The notes beneath the pieces were generated by a model that was given only the letters and a program-made list of their open reading frames with translations, had not been told where the DNA came from and ran no database searches. The translations under genes were made by a program, and so were the position numbers. A stretch of 11,751 nt of DNA. Origin: G021776435 sp046756245 (lineage in GTDB: Bacteria; Pseudomonadota; Alphaproteobacteria; Caulobacterales; Parvularculaceae). Each line of letters begins with the position of its first letter. Position 1 is the first letter of the stretch. The stretch lies in assembly GCA_046756245.1 (NCBI GenBank), contig JBHHVZ010000090.1, positions 1 through 11,751 on the forward strand, written 5' to 3'. Shown one piece after another: positions 1 to 6,459 of the stretch.

Positions 1-55
<55 letters not shown>

Positions 56-111
56 GCCGGAGGCGGGCCTTTGCGGGCCGCTCCCCGTTCGGCGCGAACG
101 CCGGAGGCCGG

Positions 112-141
112 CTTATAAGATATCGCCGCCCGCCTTGTCCA
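112..141 (-). promoter_or_regulatory. Probable sigma-70 type promoter for tRNA-Phe
   Basis: On the minus strand there is TGGACA (141-136, one mismatch to TTGACA), an 18-nt spacer, then TATAAG (117-112, one mismatch to TATAAT). Transcription would start near 105 and give a GC-rich 5' leader of about 50 nt before the tRNA. The position suits the tRNA and no other minus-strand gene starts here. The match is seen in sequence; promoter function is inference. Confidence 0.45.
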
Positions 142-339
142 TGGGGCCTGGCGGTCTGCGGGCCTGCATTTTCAGCGGGGCTTGGCCGGCGCGTGCGGCT
201 TCGCCTAAAACAAGCTCTCGCTGACGACCTGAGTTTCCATTTTAAGGTCGACATTGAAAGACAAGGTTTTTTCCGGGGCCTATGAGTCACGGTCAGCAAG
301 ATCGTCGTATAAAAGGGCGAGGCAAGGAAAGCGGCGGCG

Positions 340-855
340 ATGGCGACAGGGCGAACAAAGAAAGCTCCGGCGAGAAAAAAGACCGCCCGAAAAAGGGCGC
401 CGGAGGTTGGCGAATGCGGCATGCTCGGGCGCGAAACGCCGATTCCGGCTTCGCCCGAGAAAGCGCGGCTTGTGACCGTCGCCAACCCGCAGGCCGGGAC
501 GCTTTATCTGGCGCGCTTCACCTGTCCGGAATTCACCGCGCTCTGTCCCGTCACCAGCCAGCCGGATTTCGCGCATCTCGTGATCGATTACGCGCCGGAC
601 AAGCTGATCGTCGAATCGAAGTCGCTGAAGCTTTTCCTCGCTGCGTTCCGCAATCACGGCGCGTTTCACGAGGACTGCACGGTGATGATCGCCAAGCGCA
701 TTATCGCCGCGGCCAAGCCGAAATGGCTTCGAATCGGCGGCTACTGGTATCCGCGCGGCGGCATACCGATCGACGTGTTTTACCAGACCGGCGCGCCGCC
801 AAAGGGCTTGTGGATTCCCGATCAGGGCGCGCCGGCCTATCGCGGCCGCGGATAG
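340..855 (+). CDS. queF: NADPH-dependent 7-cyano-7-deazaguanine (preQ0) reductase QueF
   Basis: QueF reduces the nitrile of preQ0 to the amine preQ1 with NADPH in the cytosol, the last step before the base is inserted into tRNA for queuosine synthesis. The 171-aa product carries the family core FTALCPVTSQPDF with the expected nucleophile Cys69 and acid Asp76, then the ESKSLK substrate motif (92-97) and a His-Glu pair (110-111). Length fits the short, single-domain QueF class. The first ~22 residues are a Lys/Arg-rich tail outside the core. The start at 340 has AGGAAA at 325-330. An in-frame alternative is not needed, and longer upstream frames are in another phase. A TATAAA box lies at 308-313 but no good -35 accompanies it. 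It heads a four-gene run ending with cysE; nothing else in that run is a queuosine gene. Confidence 0.95.
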   Translation: MATGRTKKAPARKKTARKRAPEVGECGMLGRETPIPASPEKARLVTVANPQAGTLYLARFTCPEFTALCPVTSQPDFAHLVIDYAPDKLIVESKSLKLFLAAFRNHGAFHEDCTVMIAKRIIAAAKPKWLRIGGYWYPRGGIPIDVFYQTGAPPKGLWIPDQGAPAYRGRG

Positions 856-865
856 GAGACGGGAT

Positions 866-1765
866 ATGAAAAGAATTTACGCCGCAGCGGCGCTTGCCAT
901 TCTCGCCGCCGTCTTCGCAGCCGAACCCGCCTTCGCCGACGCGCTCGAAGGAAAGAAATCGTCGGCTGAAATCCTCGCGGAGTCGGCGCCGACTGACTGG
1001 CGGGCGCTCGACCCTGAGTTCACGCTTTATATCGAGCTTGAGCGCGGGCGGGTGATCGTCGCCCTGTCGCCGGCGCTGGCGCAGGGTCATGTCGCCCAGA
1101 TCAAGGCGCTCGCGCGCGAAGGCTTTTACGACGGGCTTTCGTTCTACCGCGTCATTGACGGCTTTGTCGCGCAAGGCGGCGATCTTTCCGAGACGAAGCC
1201 GGTCAAAACCGCCCAAAAAACTCTGCCGGCCGAATTCGACGAAGCTGCGCCCGAAGACATGACATTTACGGCGCTGCCGGACGCGGACGGCTACGCGCCC
1301 GTCGCCGGGTTCATCGACAGCCTGCCGGCCGGCAGGGACGAGGAAAACGGACGCGTCTGGCATCTGCACTGCACGGGCGCGATGGCGATGGCGCGCGACG
1401 TGGAAAAAGACACCGGCGGGACGGAGTTTTACATCACGCTGCAGCCGCAGCGCTATCTCGACCGCAATCTTTCGGTTTTCGGACGCGTCGTCGCCGGCAT
1501 GAAGCATCTGCAGGCGCTGCGCCGGGTGCAGCCGGCGGAAAAACCTGAAGACGATCATGGCGAAACGATTGTCTCGGTGCGGATCGGCGCTGATTTGCCC
1601 GACGAAGAGCAGACGAAACTGGAGATTCTGGACTTGAAGACAAAAACCTTCGCCGCTTATGTCGAGTCCCGGCGCAATCGGTCGGAAGCGTTTTTCTATC
1701 ACCGTCCCGATTACATCGACATCTGCCAATTGCCTGTTCCCGTCCGCGCGGCGGCGAAAGAATGA
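866..1765 (+). CDS. Exported cyclophilin-type peptidyl-prolyl cis-trans isomerase with insertion and C-terminal extension
   Basis: This enzyme should speed cis-trans isomerisation of X-Pro bonds during folding in the periplasm. Residues 1-25 form a signal peptide (basic KR, Ala/Leu-rich core, cleavage after AFA). The cyclophilin signature lies at 92-106, SFYRVIDGFVAQGGD, with Arg95 aligned to the catalytic Arg55 of human cyclophilin A and with matching Phe, Gln and Gly-Gly-Asp. Further family blocks are GAMAMA (171-176), GGTEFYITL (184-192) and YLDRNLSVFGRVVAGM (197-212). The product is 299 aa. Extra length comes from a segment of about 55 residues (~110-165) between the signature and the GAMAMA block, and from a tail of about 70 residues. 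A GGAGA ribosome site lies just before the start, 10 bp after queF. The stop overlaps the next start by 4 bp, which indicates coupled translation. Bacterial cyclophilins vary at the cyclosporin-binding Trp; here the position is Tyr. Confidence 0.92.
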   Translation: MKRIYAAAALAILAAVFAAEPAFADALEGKKSSAEILAESAPTDWRALDPEFTLYIELERGRVIVALSPALAQGHVAQIKALAREGFYDGLSFYRVIDGFVAQGGDLSETKPVKTAQKTLPAEFDEAAPEDMTFTALPDADGYAPVAGFIDSLPAGRDEENGRVWHLHCTGAMAMARDVEKDTGGTEFYITLQPQRYLDRNLSVFGRVVAGMKHLQALRRVQPAEKPEDDHGETIVSVRIGADLPDEEQTKLEILDLKTKTFAAYVESRRNRSEAFFYHRPDYIDICQLPVPVRAAAKE

Positions 1766-2373
1766 GCGCGCGTCGCGTCGGCCCGTGGACGGTGATGGCC
1801 GAACGCACGGTTTTCGACAATCCGTGGATTTCCGTCATCGATCATGACGTGGTTCACCCCGGCGGATCGGACGGCGGTTACGGAGTCGTGCGCTTCAAGC
1901 ACGCTGCGATCGGAATTCTGCCGATCGACGAAGAAGGCTGCGTCCGGCTTGTCGGCCAGCACCGGTTCCCGCTCGACGCTTATAGCTGGGAGCTGCCGGA
2001 AGGCGGCGGGCCGCTCGACGAAGCCCCGCTTGAGGCCGCCAGGCGCGAGCTGCAGGAGGAAACAGGGATAACGGCGCGCTGCTGGCTCGAAATCGCGGCA
2101 TTCGACATTTCCAATTCCGTAACCGACGAGCGCGCCGTCTGTTACGCCGCCTGGGAGTTGGAAGAAGGCGACGCCGCGCCGGAACCCTCGGAATTGCTGG
2201 ATTATCGGCGCGTGCCTTTCGCCGCGCTGCTTGATAAAGTGCTGGCGGGCGAGATCAGGGATTCGCTCACCGTCGTAATGACGCTTGCAATCCACGCGAA
2301 AGCCTTGCGCGGCGACCTGCCGGAGCCCATCTCTCGTCTTGTGCTTGAAAGTGCGCGTGGAGAACAGGAGTAA
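1762..2373 (+). CDS. Nudix hydrolase, ADP-ribose pyrophosphatase-like
   Basis: The 203-aa product has a complete Nudix box at residues 81-103, matching GX5EX7REUXEEXGU exactly: Gly81, Glu87, Arg95-Glu96, Glu99-Glu100, Gly102, Ile103. These residues bind Mg2+ and cut a nucleoside diphosphate linked to another group. The beta-rich N-terminus (WTVMAERTVFDNPWISV, 9-25) and the VGQHRFPLDAYSWELPEGGG stretch just before the box resemble ADP-ribose and nucleoside-sugar pyrophosphatases, so I infer a sugar-nucleotide or ADP-ribose substrate. The exact substrate cannot be read from sequence. No signal peptide, so cytosolic. The start overlaps the isomerase stop (ATGA-type overlap) and the stop is 6 bp before cysE. 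The operon partners do not reveal a substrate. Confidence 0.9.
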   Translation: MSARRVGPWTVMAERTVFDNPWISVIDHDVVHPGGSDGGYGVVRFKHAAIGILPIDEEGCVRLVGQHRFPLDAYSWELPEGGGPLDEAPLEAARRELQEETGITARCWLEIAAFDISNSVTDERAVCYAAWELEEGDAAPEPSELLDYRRVPFAALLDKVLAGEIRDSLTVVMTLAIHAKALRGDLPEPISRLVLESARGEQE

Positions 2374-2379
2374 CAGCGC

Positions 2380-3180
2380 ATGGCCAAAACCTCGAATGTT
2401 GTTGACCTGTCGACCGACCAGACCTGGGCGCGAATGCGTCTTGAAGCTGCAACATCAGCCGCGCAGGAGCCGGTCCTTGCAAGTTTCCTCCATGCGACGA
2501 TCCTCAATCATGAATCCTTCGAAGCGGCGCTTTCTTATCGTCTGGCGCAAAAACTGTCGGACGAGGAAATGAACGCGATGCAGTGGCTCGAGGTCATCAA
2601 CGACGCCTATCGCGACGAGCCGCGCATCGTCGAAGCGTCGCTCGCCGACCTTCTCGCCGTGTTTGAGCGCGACCCCGCCTGCTACGAATACGTGCAGCCG
2701 TTCCTCTATTTCAAAGGCTATCAGGCGCTGCAGGCGCAGCGCGTCGCCAACTGGTTGTGGCGCAAGGACCGTCGGGCGTTGGCGCTTTATCTGCAAAGCC
2801 GCATGTCTGAACTCTTCGGCATCGACATTCACCCGGCCGCCCGCATCGGCAAGAGCGTTTTTATGGATCACGCGACTGGCGTCGTCATTGGCGAAACGGT
2901 TGCGATCGAAGATGACGTGTCGATCCTGCAGGCGGTCACGCTTGGCGGCACCGGCAAGGAAACAGGCGATCGTCATCCGAAGATTCGCCGCGGCGCACTG
3001 ATTTCCGTCGGCGCCAAAGTGCTCGGCAATATCGAGGTCGGCGAGGGCGCCAAGGTCGGCGCCGGCAGCGTCGTGTTGAAACCTGTTCCCGCGCACTGCA
3101 CGGTCGCGGGCGTGCCGGCGAAACCGGTCGGCGACTGCGCTAAAGCGCCGGCCGCCACTATGGATCAGACGCTCGATTAA
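2380..3180 (+). CDS. cysE: Serine O-acetyltransferase CysE
   Basis: CysE transfers acetyl from acetyl-CoA to L-serine, giving O-acetylserine, the first step of cysteine synthesis in the cytosol. The 266-aa protein has the helical N-terminal domain (~15-140) and then a left-handed beta-helix of hexapeptide repeats (~147-235). DIHPAARIG (149-157) and DHATG (163-167) supply Asp149 and His164, which align with the catalytic Asp143/His158 of E. coli CysE. QAVTLGGTGK (184-193) and DRHPKIR (197-203, His199) also match. The C-terminus is about 15 residues past the conserved AGVPAKPVG; in this family the tail contributes to cysteine feedback inhibition and synthase binding, but this tail does not end in the classical Ile. 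AGGAG at 2366-2370 serves the ATG. Last gene of the queF run, convergent with the next gene. Confidence 0.96.
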   Translation: MAKTSNVVDLSTDQTWARMRLEAATSAAQEPVLASFLHATILNHESFEAALSYRLAQKLSDEEMNAMQWLEVINDAYRDEPRIVEASLADLLAVFERDPACYEYVQPFLYFKGYQALQAQRVANWLWRKDRRALALYLQSRMSELFGIDIHPAARIGKSVFMDHATGVVIGETVAIEDDVSILQAVTLGGTGKETGDRHPKIRRGALISVGAKVLGNIEVGEGAKVGAGSVVLKPVPAHCTVAGVPAKPVGDCAKAPAATMDQTLD

Positions 3181-3194
3181 AATCCGTTCGGACG

Positions 3195-3659
3195 TCAGGG
3201 CCGGGCTTCAGCTTCGATCTCGATTGGCTCAGCGTTTCTGAAGCGCAATGTCAGGCGCACGCGCGCGCCTTCATCAATGTCGCTGCTGAGCCCGATAATC
3301 ATCACATGAGCGCCGCCCGGTTCAAGGCGCACGGGTTCGCCGGCGGGAAGCTGCAATTCCTCGAGCCGAGTCATCGACGCGACGCCGGCTTCGTTCATGT
3401 GCGACTCATGAATCTCGAGCGTATCGGCGATGCCGCTTTCAACGCCGATCAATGCGTCGTCAGTTCCGCCGGCGTTGCACAGGACGAAATAGGCGGCGGT
3501 CACCGGCCGGCCGGCCGCCGGACGCACCCGCGCGTCCGTCACGGCGATGGTTGCGTCTTGCGCCGCTTCGCAGGCGGCTTCTGATTGAGGCTTGGGCGCG
3601 CCGCATGCAGTCAGCGTGAAGGTCGCGGCGGCGGTGATAACAGGAAAAATTCGGTTCAT
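3195..3659 (-). CDS. PCu(A)C-type periplasmic copper chaperone, lipoprotein
   Basis: This family binds Cu(I) in the periplasm and helps deliver copper, typically to the CuA centre of cytochrome oxidase. The family motif H-x-X10-M-X21-H-x-M is exact: His84, Met96, His118, Met120 (numbered from the chosen start). The residue after His84 is Glu rather than the common Met. The N-terminus is a lipoprotein signal, hydrophobic 5-15 then LTAC with Cys19 as the lipidated residue, so the protein is membrane anchored. Two further cysteines (30 and 61) flank the start of the beta domain. I chose the ATG at 3659 because it gives a compact signal and has TGGA upstream; an in-frame GTG at 3671 would add MDFA. 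It converges on cysE with a 14-bp gap. No cytochrome oxidase or SCO gene is in view. Confidence 0.9.
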   Translation of the reverse strand: MNRIFPVITAAATFTLTACGAPKPQSEAACEAAQDATIAVTDARVRPAAGRPVTAAYFVLCNAGGTDDALIGVESGIADTLEIHESHMNEAGVASMTRLEELQLPAGEPVRLEPGGAHVMIIGLSSDIDEGARVRLTLRFRNAEPIEIEAEARP

Positions 3660-3783
3660 GGCGAAATCCACAATAACGGTTTCAAAAATCCTGACTAGAC
3701 CGCGACGCCATAATGCCTGCGCCGGCGGTTGCGCGCGCGCGCCGGATAGGTCTAAGACAGGCTGGAAAACAGAGGCCGCGCTT

Positions 3784-4008
3784 ATGGATCCGTTCGAAAT
3801 CGCCCGAATTCAGACTTATTTCCGGACCAAATTCGGTCTGCAGAACCTGACGGTTCGCGCGCGGCCGAACAAGGACGATTCCGCTGAAGTCTATTTCGGC
3901 GACGAGTTCTTGGGCGTCATCTTCAGGGATGATGAAGACGGGGACGTGTCCTACGACTTCAACATGGCGATCCTGGAGATCGACCTGCCTGAGCGCCCAG
4001 GCTCTTGA
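3784..4008 (+). CDS. DUF3126-like small protein
   Basis: A 74-aa acidic protein that I recognise as resembling DUF3126, a short family of unknown function known from Alphaproteobacteria. Conserved-looking features are VRARPNKDDSAEVYFGDEFL (24-43) and the acidic turn RDDEDGDVSYDF (48-59), followed by NMAILEIDL. No membrane segment or signal is seen. The reading frame stays open upstream to 3592, over the copper chaperone gene, but I chose ATG 3784 because GAGG lies 8 nt upstream and the family begins with a helix like FEIARIQTYF. The stop is 7 bp before the proposed start of the next gene. I know of no assigned role. The neighbouring membrane protein may be co-expressed. Confidence 0.8.
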   Translation: MDPFEIARIQTYFRTKFGLQNLTVRARPNKDDSAEVYFGDEFLGVIFRDDEDGDVSYDFNMAILEIDLPERPGS

Positions 4009-4015
4009 GGCCGCC

Positions 4016-5452
4016 TTGGAGCGCGCGCGACCCGGCCTGGTCGGACGCCTGGCGGTCGGCCGTCCGCTGCTCATAGGGGTTGTCTTCGCGTTGGGGCTGA
4101 CGACTCTCGCTATGGCGGGGCTGACGCGCCCTTATGTCGGCCCGCATCCGGAAATTCTTGCAAGGTTCGCTATAGCCGCGCTGCTGATCATCGCCGCGCC
4201 GGCGTTGGCGGCGGCGGGCGCGCCGCGCGGCGGACGGGCGCGGATCCTGTTGCTCGCGGCTTTCGTGGCGGCCATTGTCGGTTTGCATTTTACTGGCCGG
4301 CATTATCTCGATCCGCAGGCGGCGTATCCGCTGCTTGATCTTTCGGCGCTCGTTGCGGCGTTGGCGCTGGCGACATGGCTCGTCGCCCTGCGTCCGGCCA
4401 TCGGCGGAAATCTTCGTCTCGCCGCCGCCGCGCCTTATGTGGCCATCCTCGCCGTATTCGCCGCGCTTGGGCATGTGGCGCTTCAGAATGGTCTGACCGA
4501 AACCGGACTCGCGCCGGCCGTCGCCGCCGCGCTCGGCTTGAGTCTGGGGCTCTCGATGACGGTGGCTGTGGATGTGGCGGCCGGATTCGCCGACCTTTTC
4601 GTCAAAGGCGCGGACCGGGCGCGGGCTGCAGCCGGCGCCGCCCATCAGGCGATCGCACCGGCGACTTTCGCCGTTCTGTGCGCAGGATCGGCGTTCCTCG
4701 CGCAGTATTTTTTCCCTGCCGCCCATGAAGTCGGGCTGATGACGGTCTGGATCGCCTTCGCCGCGGCGACGCTCGGATGCGGCGCGGCGCTTTTCGTCGT
4801 ATCGGGCTCGCTGGCGCTGATCGTTGTCAATGAAAAGACCGCCGTTAACGAGAACCGGCGCAGGAGCGACATCAGGCGCGTCTGGCGGCCGATGCGGCGC
4901 ATGCTTCCTGCGACAAGCGCCTACGCGGCGACCGGGCTCGTGGTGATCGGCGCTGTGCTCGCCGTATTTGAAGCCGAACGCTCTCTGACGCCGGCTGTGG
5001 CGGTGTTCATCGGAGGCGCTGCGGCGGCCTCGTTGCTCACTTTCGTTTCGCTGAGAACGACGATCCTGATCGTTTCGCTCGTTACATTCAGCCACCTGCT
5101 GGCGACCCTGCTCTATACGCTGACCGGCGCGCCGGCGCCCGACGCCGGTCAGAGCCTGCCGGCGCTGGCGCTCGCTGCGGTCGCCTTCGCGCAGTTCGGA
5201 CTGGCCTGGCGCGACAACGCCCATCCGCGCCTGAATGCGCGCGAGGTCGCCGAAGCCGCCGTCATTCAGGCCGCGGGCCGCATATTTCCAACCCTCGGGT
5301 TCGGGGCCGCCGCGTTTCTGGTCGCCGCGCTGTCCGGCCTGTGGTCTGACGGCGCCGTCGCGTCCGGGCATTTCGCGGTGACGACGGGGCTCGGGCTTGT
5401 GATCGCGCCGGCCCTGATAACGGCGATGAGCGCACGATACGGCTATTATTGA
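4016..5452 (+). CDS. Large multi-pass membrane protein of unknown function, RND/MMPL-like segments
   Basis: About 478 aa, very rich in Ala, Leu and Val, with 12-14 predicted membrane segments (first at ~18-38, last at ~450-472). There is no large periplasmic loop and no signal peptide. Two regions follow the RND/MMPL pattern of membrane helix, Asp, short basic loop, Ala-rich amphipathic stretch and two more helices: ~166-271 (with AVDVAAGFADLF, Asp186) and ~380-474 (with WRDNAHP, then REVAEAAVIQAAGRIFPTLGFGAAAFL). A charged linker (NENRRRSDIRR) separates the halves. This similarity is my own reading and is weak. The start is uncertain. The frame is open back to 3929, inside the previous gene, where it encodes unlikely Trp/Cys/Arg-rich sequence. 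I prefer TTG 4016, preceded by GAGG at 4007-4010 next to the upstream stop. It ends 6 bp from a convergent gene. Confidence 0.75.
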   Translation: MERARPGLVGRLAVGRPLLIGVVFALGLTTLAMAGLTRPYVGPHPEILARFAIAALLIIAAPALAAAGAPRGGRARILLLAAFVAAIVGLHFTGRHYLDPQAAYPLLDLSALVAALALATWLVALRPAIGGNLRLAAAAPYVAILAVFAALGHVALQNGLTETGLAPAVAAALGLSLGLSMTVAVDVAAGFADLFVKGADRARAAAGAAHQAIAPATFAVLCAGSAFLAQYFFPAAHEVGLMTVWIAFAAATLGCGAALFVVSGSLALIVVNEKTAVNENRRRSDIRRVWRPMRRMLPATSAYAATGLVVIGAVLAVFEAERSLTPAVAVFIGGAAAASLLTFVSLRTTILIVSLVTFSHLLATLLYTLTGAPAPDAGQSLPALALAAVAFAQFGLAWRDNAHPRLNAREVAEAAVIQAAGRIFPTLGFGAAAFLVAALSGLWSDGAVASGHFAVTTGLGLVIAPALITAMSARYGYY

Positions 5453-5458
5453 GTGATT

Positions 5459-6220
5459 TCAGCGGGAGTCCGAGGCGGCCGAGTCGAGATCGCCGACAAA
5501 AGCGCGCACGCGCGCGTCGATGGCTTTCCATTCCGCCAGATAGGGCCGCTTGAAGCGGTAAACGACCGAAACATCCTCGCCGATCTCGTATTGGCGCCAG
5601 CATTCCGGGCTTGGAATGTCATCACGTTCTTTAAAGCAGAACAACGCCATCACTGCGCCGTCTTCAGTTTCGCCGAGATAAAGCTCCGTGTCCGAATAAC
5701 CGCTTGTGGGAACGTTGGAGCGCTGGTCGCGGAACGCATATTTCGTCAGTTGATAGGGCGTTCTGACGCCGCGGCGGTCGATCGTTTGCGGCATGTAGAG
5801 GATTTCAATTCGCTCCGTTTCGTTCAGCACAGTCGCGCGTTTGCTGATTGAAATATCGATGCGGCGGGTGTCGGCGGCGTTTTCTACGAAATCGGAACGG
5901 CGCGCGGGCGCGTAGCCGGTCATGGTCGGCCACAACGCGTAAAGCGAAACCTCGTCGCGCTCGCCGCCGCGCCGGTCGCGCGGGTAGACCGTGTAATTAG
6001 CCGGCGCCGCGAACGTCCTGGTCGCGATCGTGAACGCCACCGGTTCTTCGCTGATGGCCGGGCTCGGCGTGTTGCCGCTGAATTCGTCCACAGACGGGCC
6101 GACATAGTAATAAAGAAAAATCGCGCAAAGAACGAGAGTCGCCAGGAAAATGCCGAGCGGATATCGCCAGCTCGATTCTTCGCGAACTTCCTCGCCGCTA
6201 AATCTGTGACCGTCGCTCAT
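5459..6220 (-). CDS. Single-pass membrane protein of unknown function
   Basis: I do not recognise this family. The 253-aa product has a hydrophilic, charged N-terminus (1-18), one membrane segment at ~21-40 (PLGIFLATLVLCAIFLYYYV), and a soluble domain of about 210 residues that should face the periplasm. That domain alternates short beta-like strands with charged loops: FTIATRTFAAPANYTVYP (63-80), VSLYALWPTMTGY, a run of Arg/Asp, ELYLGETEDGAVMALFCF and ECWRQYEIGEDVSVVYRFKRPYLAEW near the end. It contains two periplasmic Cys (in LFCFKE and SPECWR) that could form a disulfide. The ribosome site is a weak GAGCGGGG directly upstream. It follows a minus-strand gene at 6460 but 239 bp with hairpins separate them, so co-transcription is doubtful. 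Confidence 0.8.
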   Translation of the reverse strand: MSDGHRFSGEEVREESSWRYPLGIFLATLVLCAIFLYYYVGPSVDEFSGNTPSPAISEEPVAFTIATRTFAAPANYTVYPRDRRGGERDEVSLYALWPTMTGYAPARRSDFVENAADTRRIDISISKRATVLNETERIEILYMPQTIDRRGVRTPYQLTKYAFRDQRSNVPTSGYSDTELYLGETEDGAVMALFCFKERDDIPSPECWRQYEIGEDVSVVYRFKRPYLAEWKAIDARVRAFVGDLDSAASDSR

Positions 6221-6248
6221 CCCCGCTCGCTGTCGTTGCTATTCGCAT

Positions 6249-6277
6249 CCCCGGCGTTTCTTATCACGATGCCGGGG
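6249..6277. repeat. GC-rich inverted repeat in leader of the 5459-6220 gene
   Basis: CCCCGGC (6249-6255) pairs perfectly with GCCGGGG (6271-6277) around a 15-nt loop. It lies 29 bp upstream of the minus-strand start at 6220. No T-run follows on either strand, so it does not look like an intrinsic terminator. It could be an mRNA leader structure or a protein-binding site; the sequence does not decide. Confidence 0.5.
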
Positions 6278-6305
6278 CGCGATGAAAGGCGGCTCGGACG
6301 CTAGA

Positions 6306-6348
6306 GCGCATTCCGAAAAGTGGGAACCGGTTTTCGGATAAAATGCGC
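6306..6348. repeat. Palindromic intergenic element, first hairpin
   Basis: Two nested inverted repeats share one centre: GCGCATT (6306-6312) with AATGCGC (6342-6348), and CCGAAAA (6313-6319) with TTTTCGG (6331-6337), around GTGGGAACCGG. A tract ACAAAACAAAAAC follows. I recall this GAAAAGTGG..ACCGGTTTTCGG pattern as a common short intergenic repeat in alphaproteobacterial genomes, which is memory and not a search. CTAGAGC occurs at 6301-6307 and again at 6363-6369, so the element looks compound with the next hairpin. Confidence 0.75.
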
Positions 6349-6362
6349 GACAAAACAAAAAC

Positions 6363-6406
6363 CTAGAGCATGTGCTCCGACTCGCATTTCGGAGAACATG
6401 CTCTAG
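6363..6406. repeat. Palindromic intergenic element, second hairpin
   Basis: CTAGAGCATGT (6363-6373) pairs with ACATGCTCTAG (6396-6406) over 11 perfect base pairs. After one mismatch (G6374/A6395), CTCCGA (6375-6380) pairs with TCGGAG (6389-6394). The loop is 8 nt. It is the strongest hairpin in the window outside RNA genes. It lies between the end of the GYF/Cas2-like gene (6460) and the next minus-strand start (6220), so it could block or protect the upstream transcript's 3' end. No T-run is present. Confidence 0.8.
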
Positions 6407-6459
6407 CCGTTGCGGGAATGAACAATAAGATCAATGAAGCCGCCAACCAACGGCCGGGA

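Noticed and set aside
254..286. TTGAAA and TATGAG as a promoter for queF
   Set aside because: The spacer would be 21 nt, too long for a normal sigma-70 promoter.
701..1729. 342-aa open frame on the minus strand opposite queF and the cyclophilin
   Set aside because: The plus-strand genes have unmistakable family motifs and ribosome sites. The antisense product is Arg-rich without recognisable motifs.
2455..3096. 213-aa minus-strand open frame opposite cysE
   Set aside because: It is fully inside a clearly conserved gene and shows no motif of its own.
3959..5371. 470-aa open frame on the minus strand opposite the membrane protein
   Set aside because: Its product is a low-complexity Arg/Gly/Gln/Glu-rich sequence with no domain pattern, as expected for the antisense of a GC-rich hydrophobic gene.
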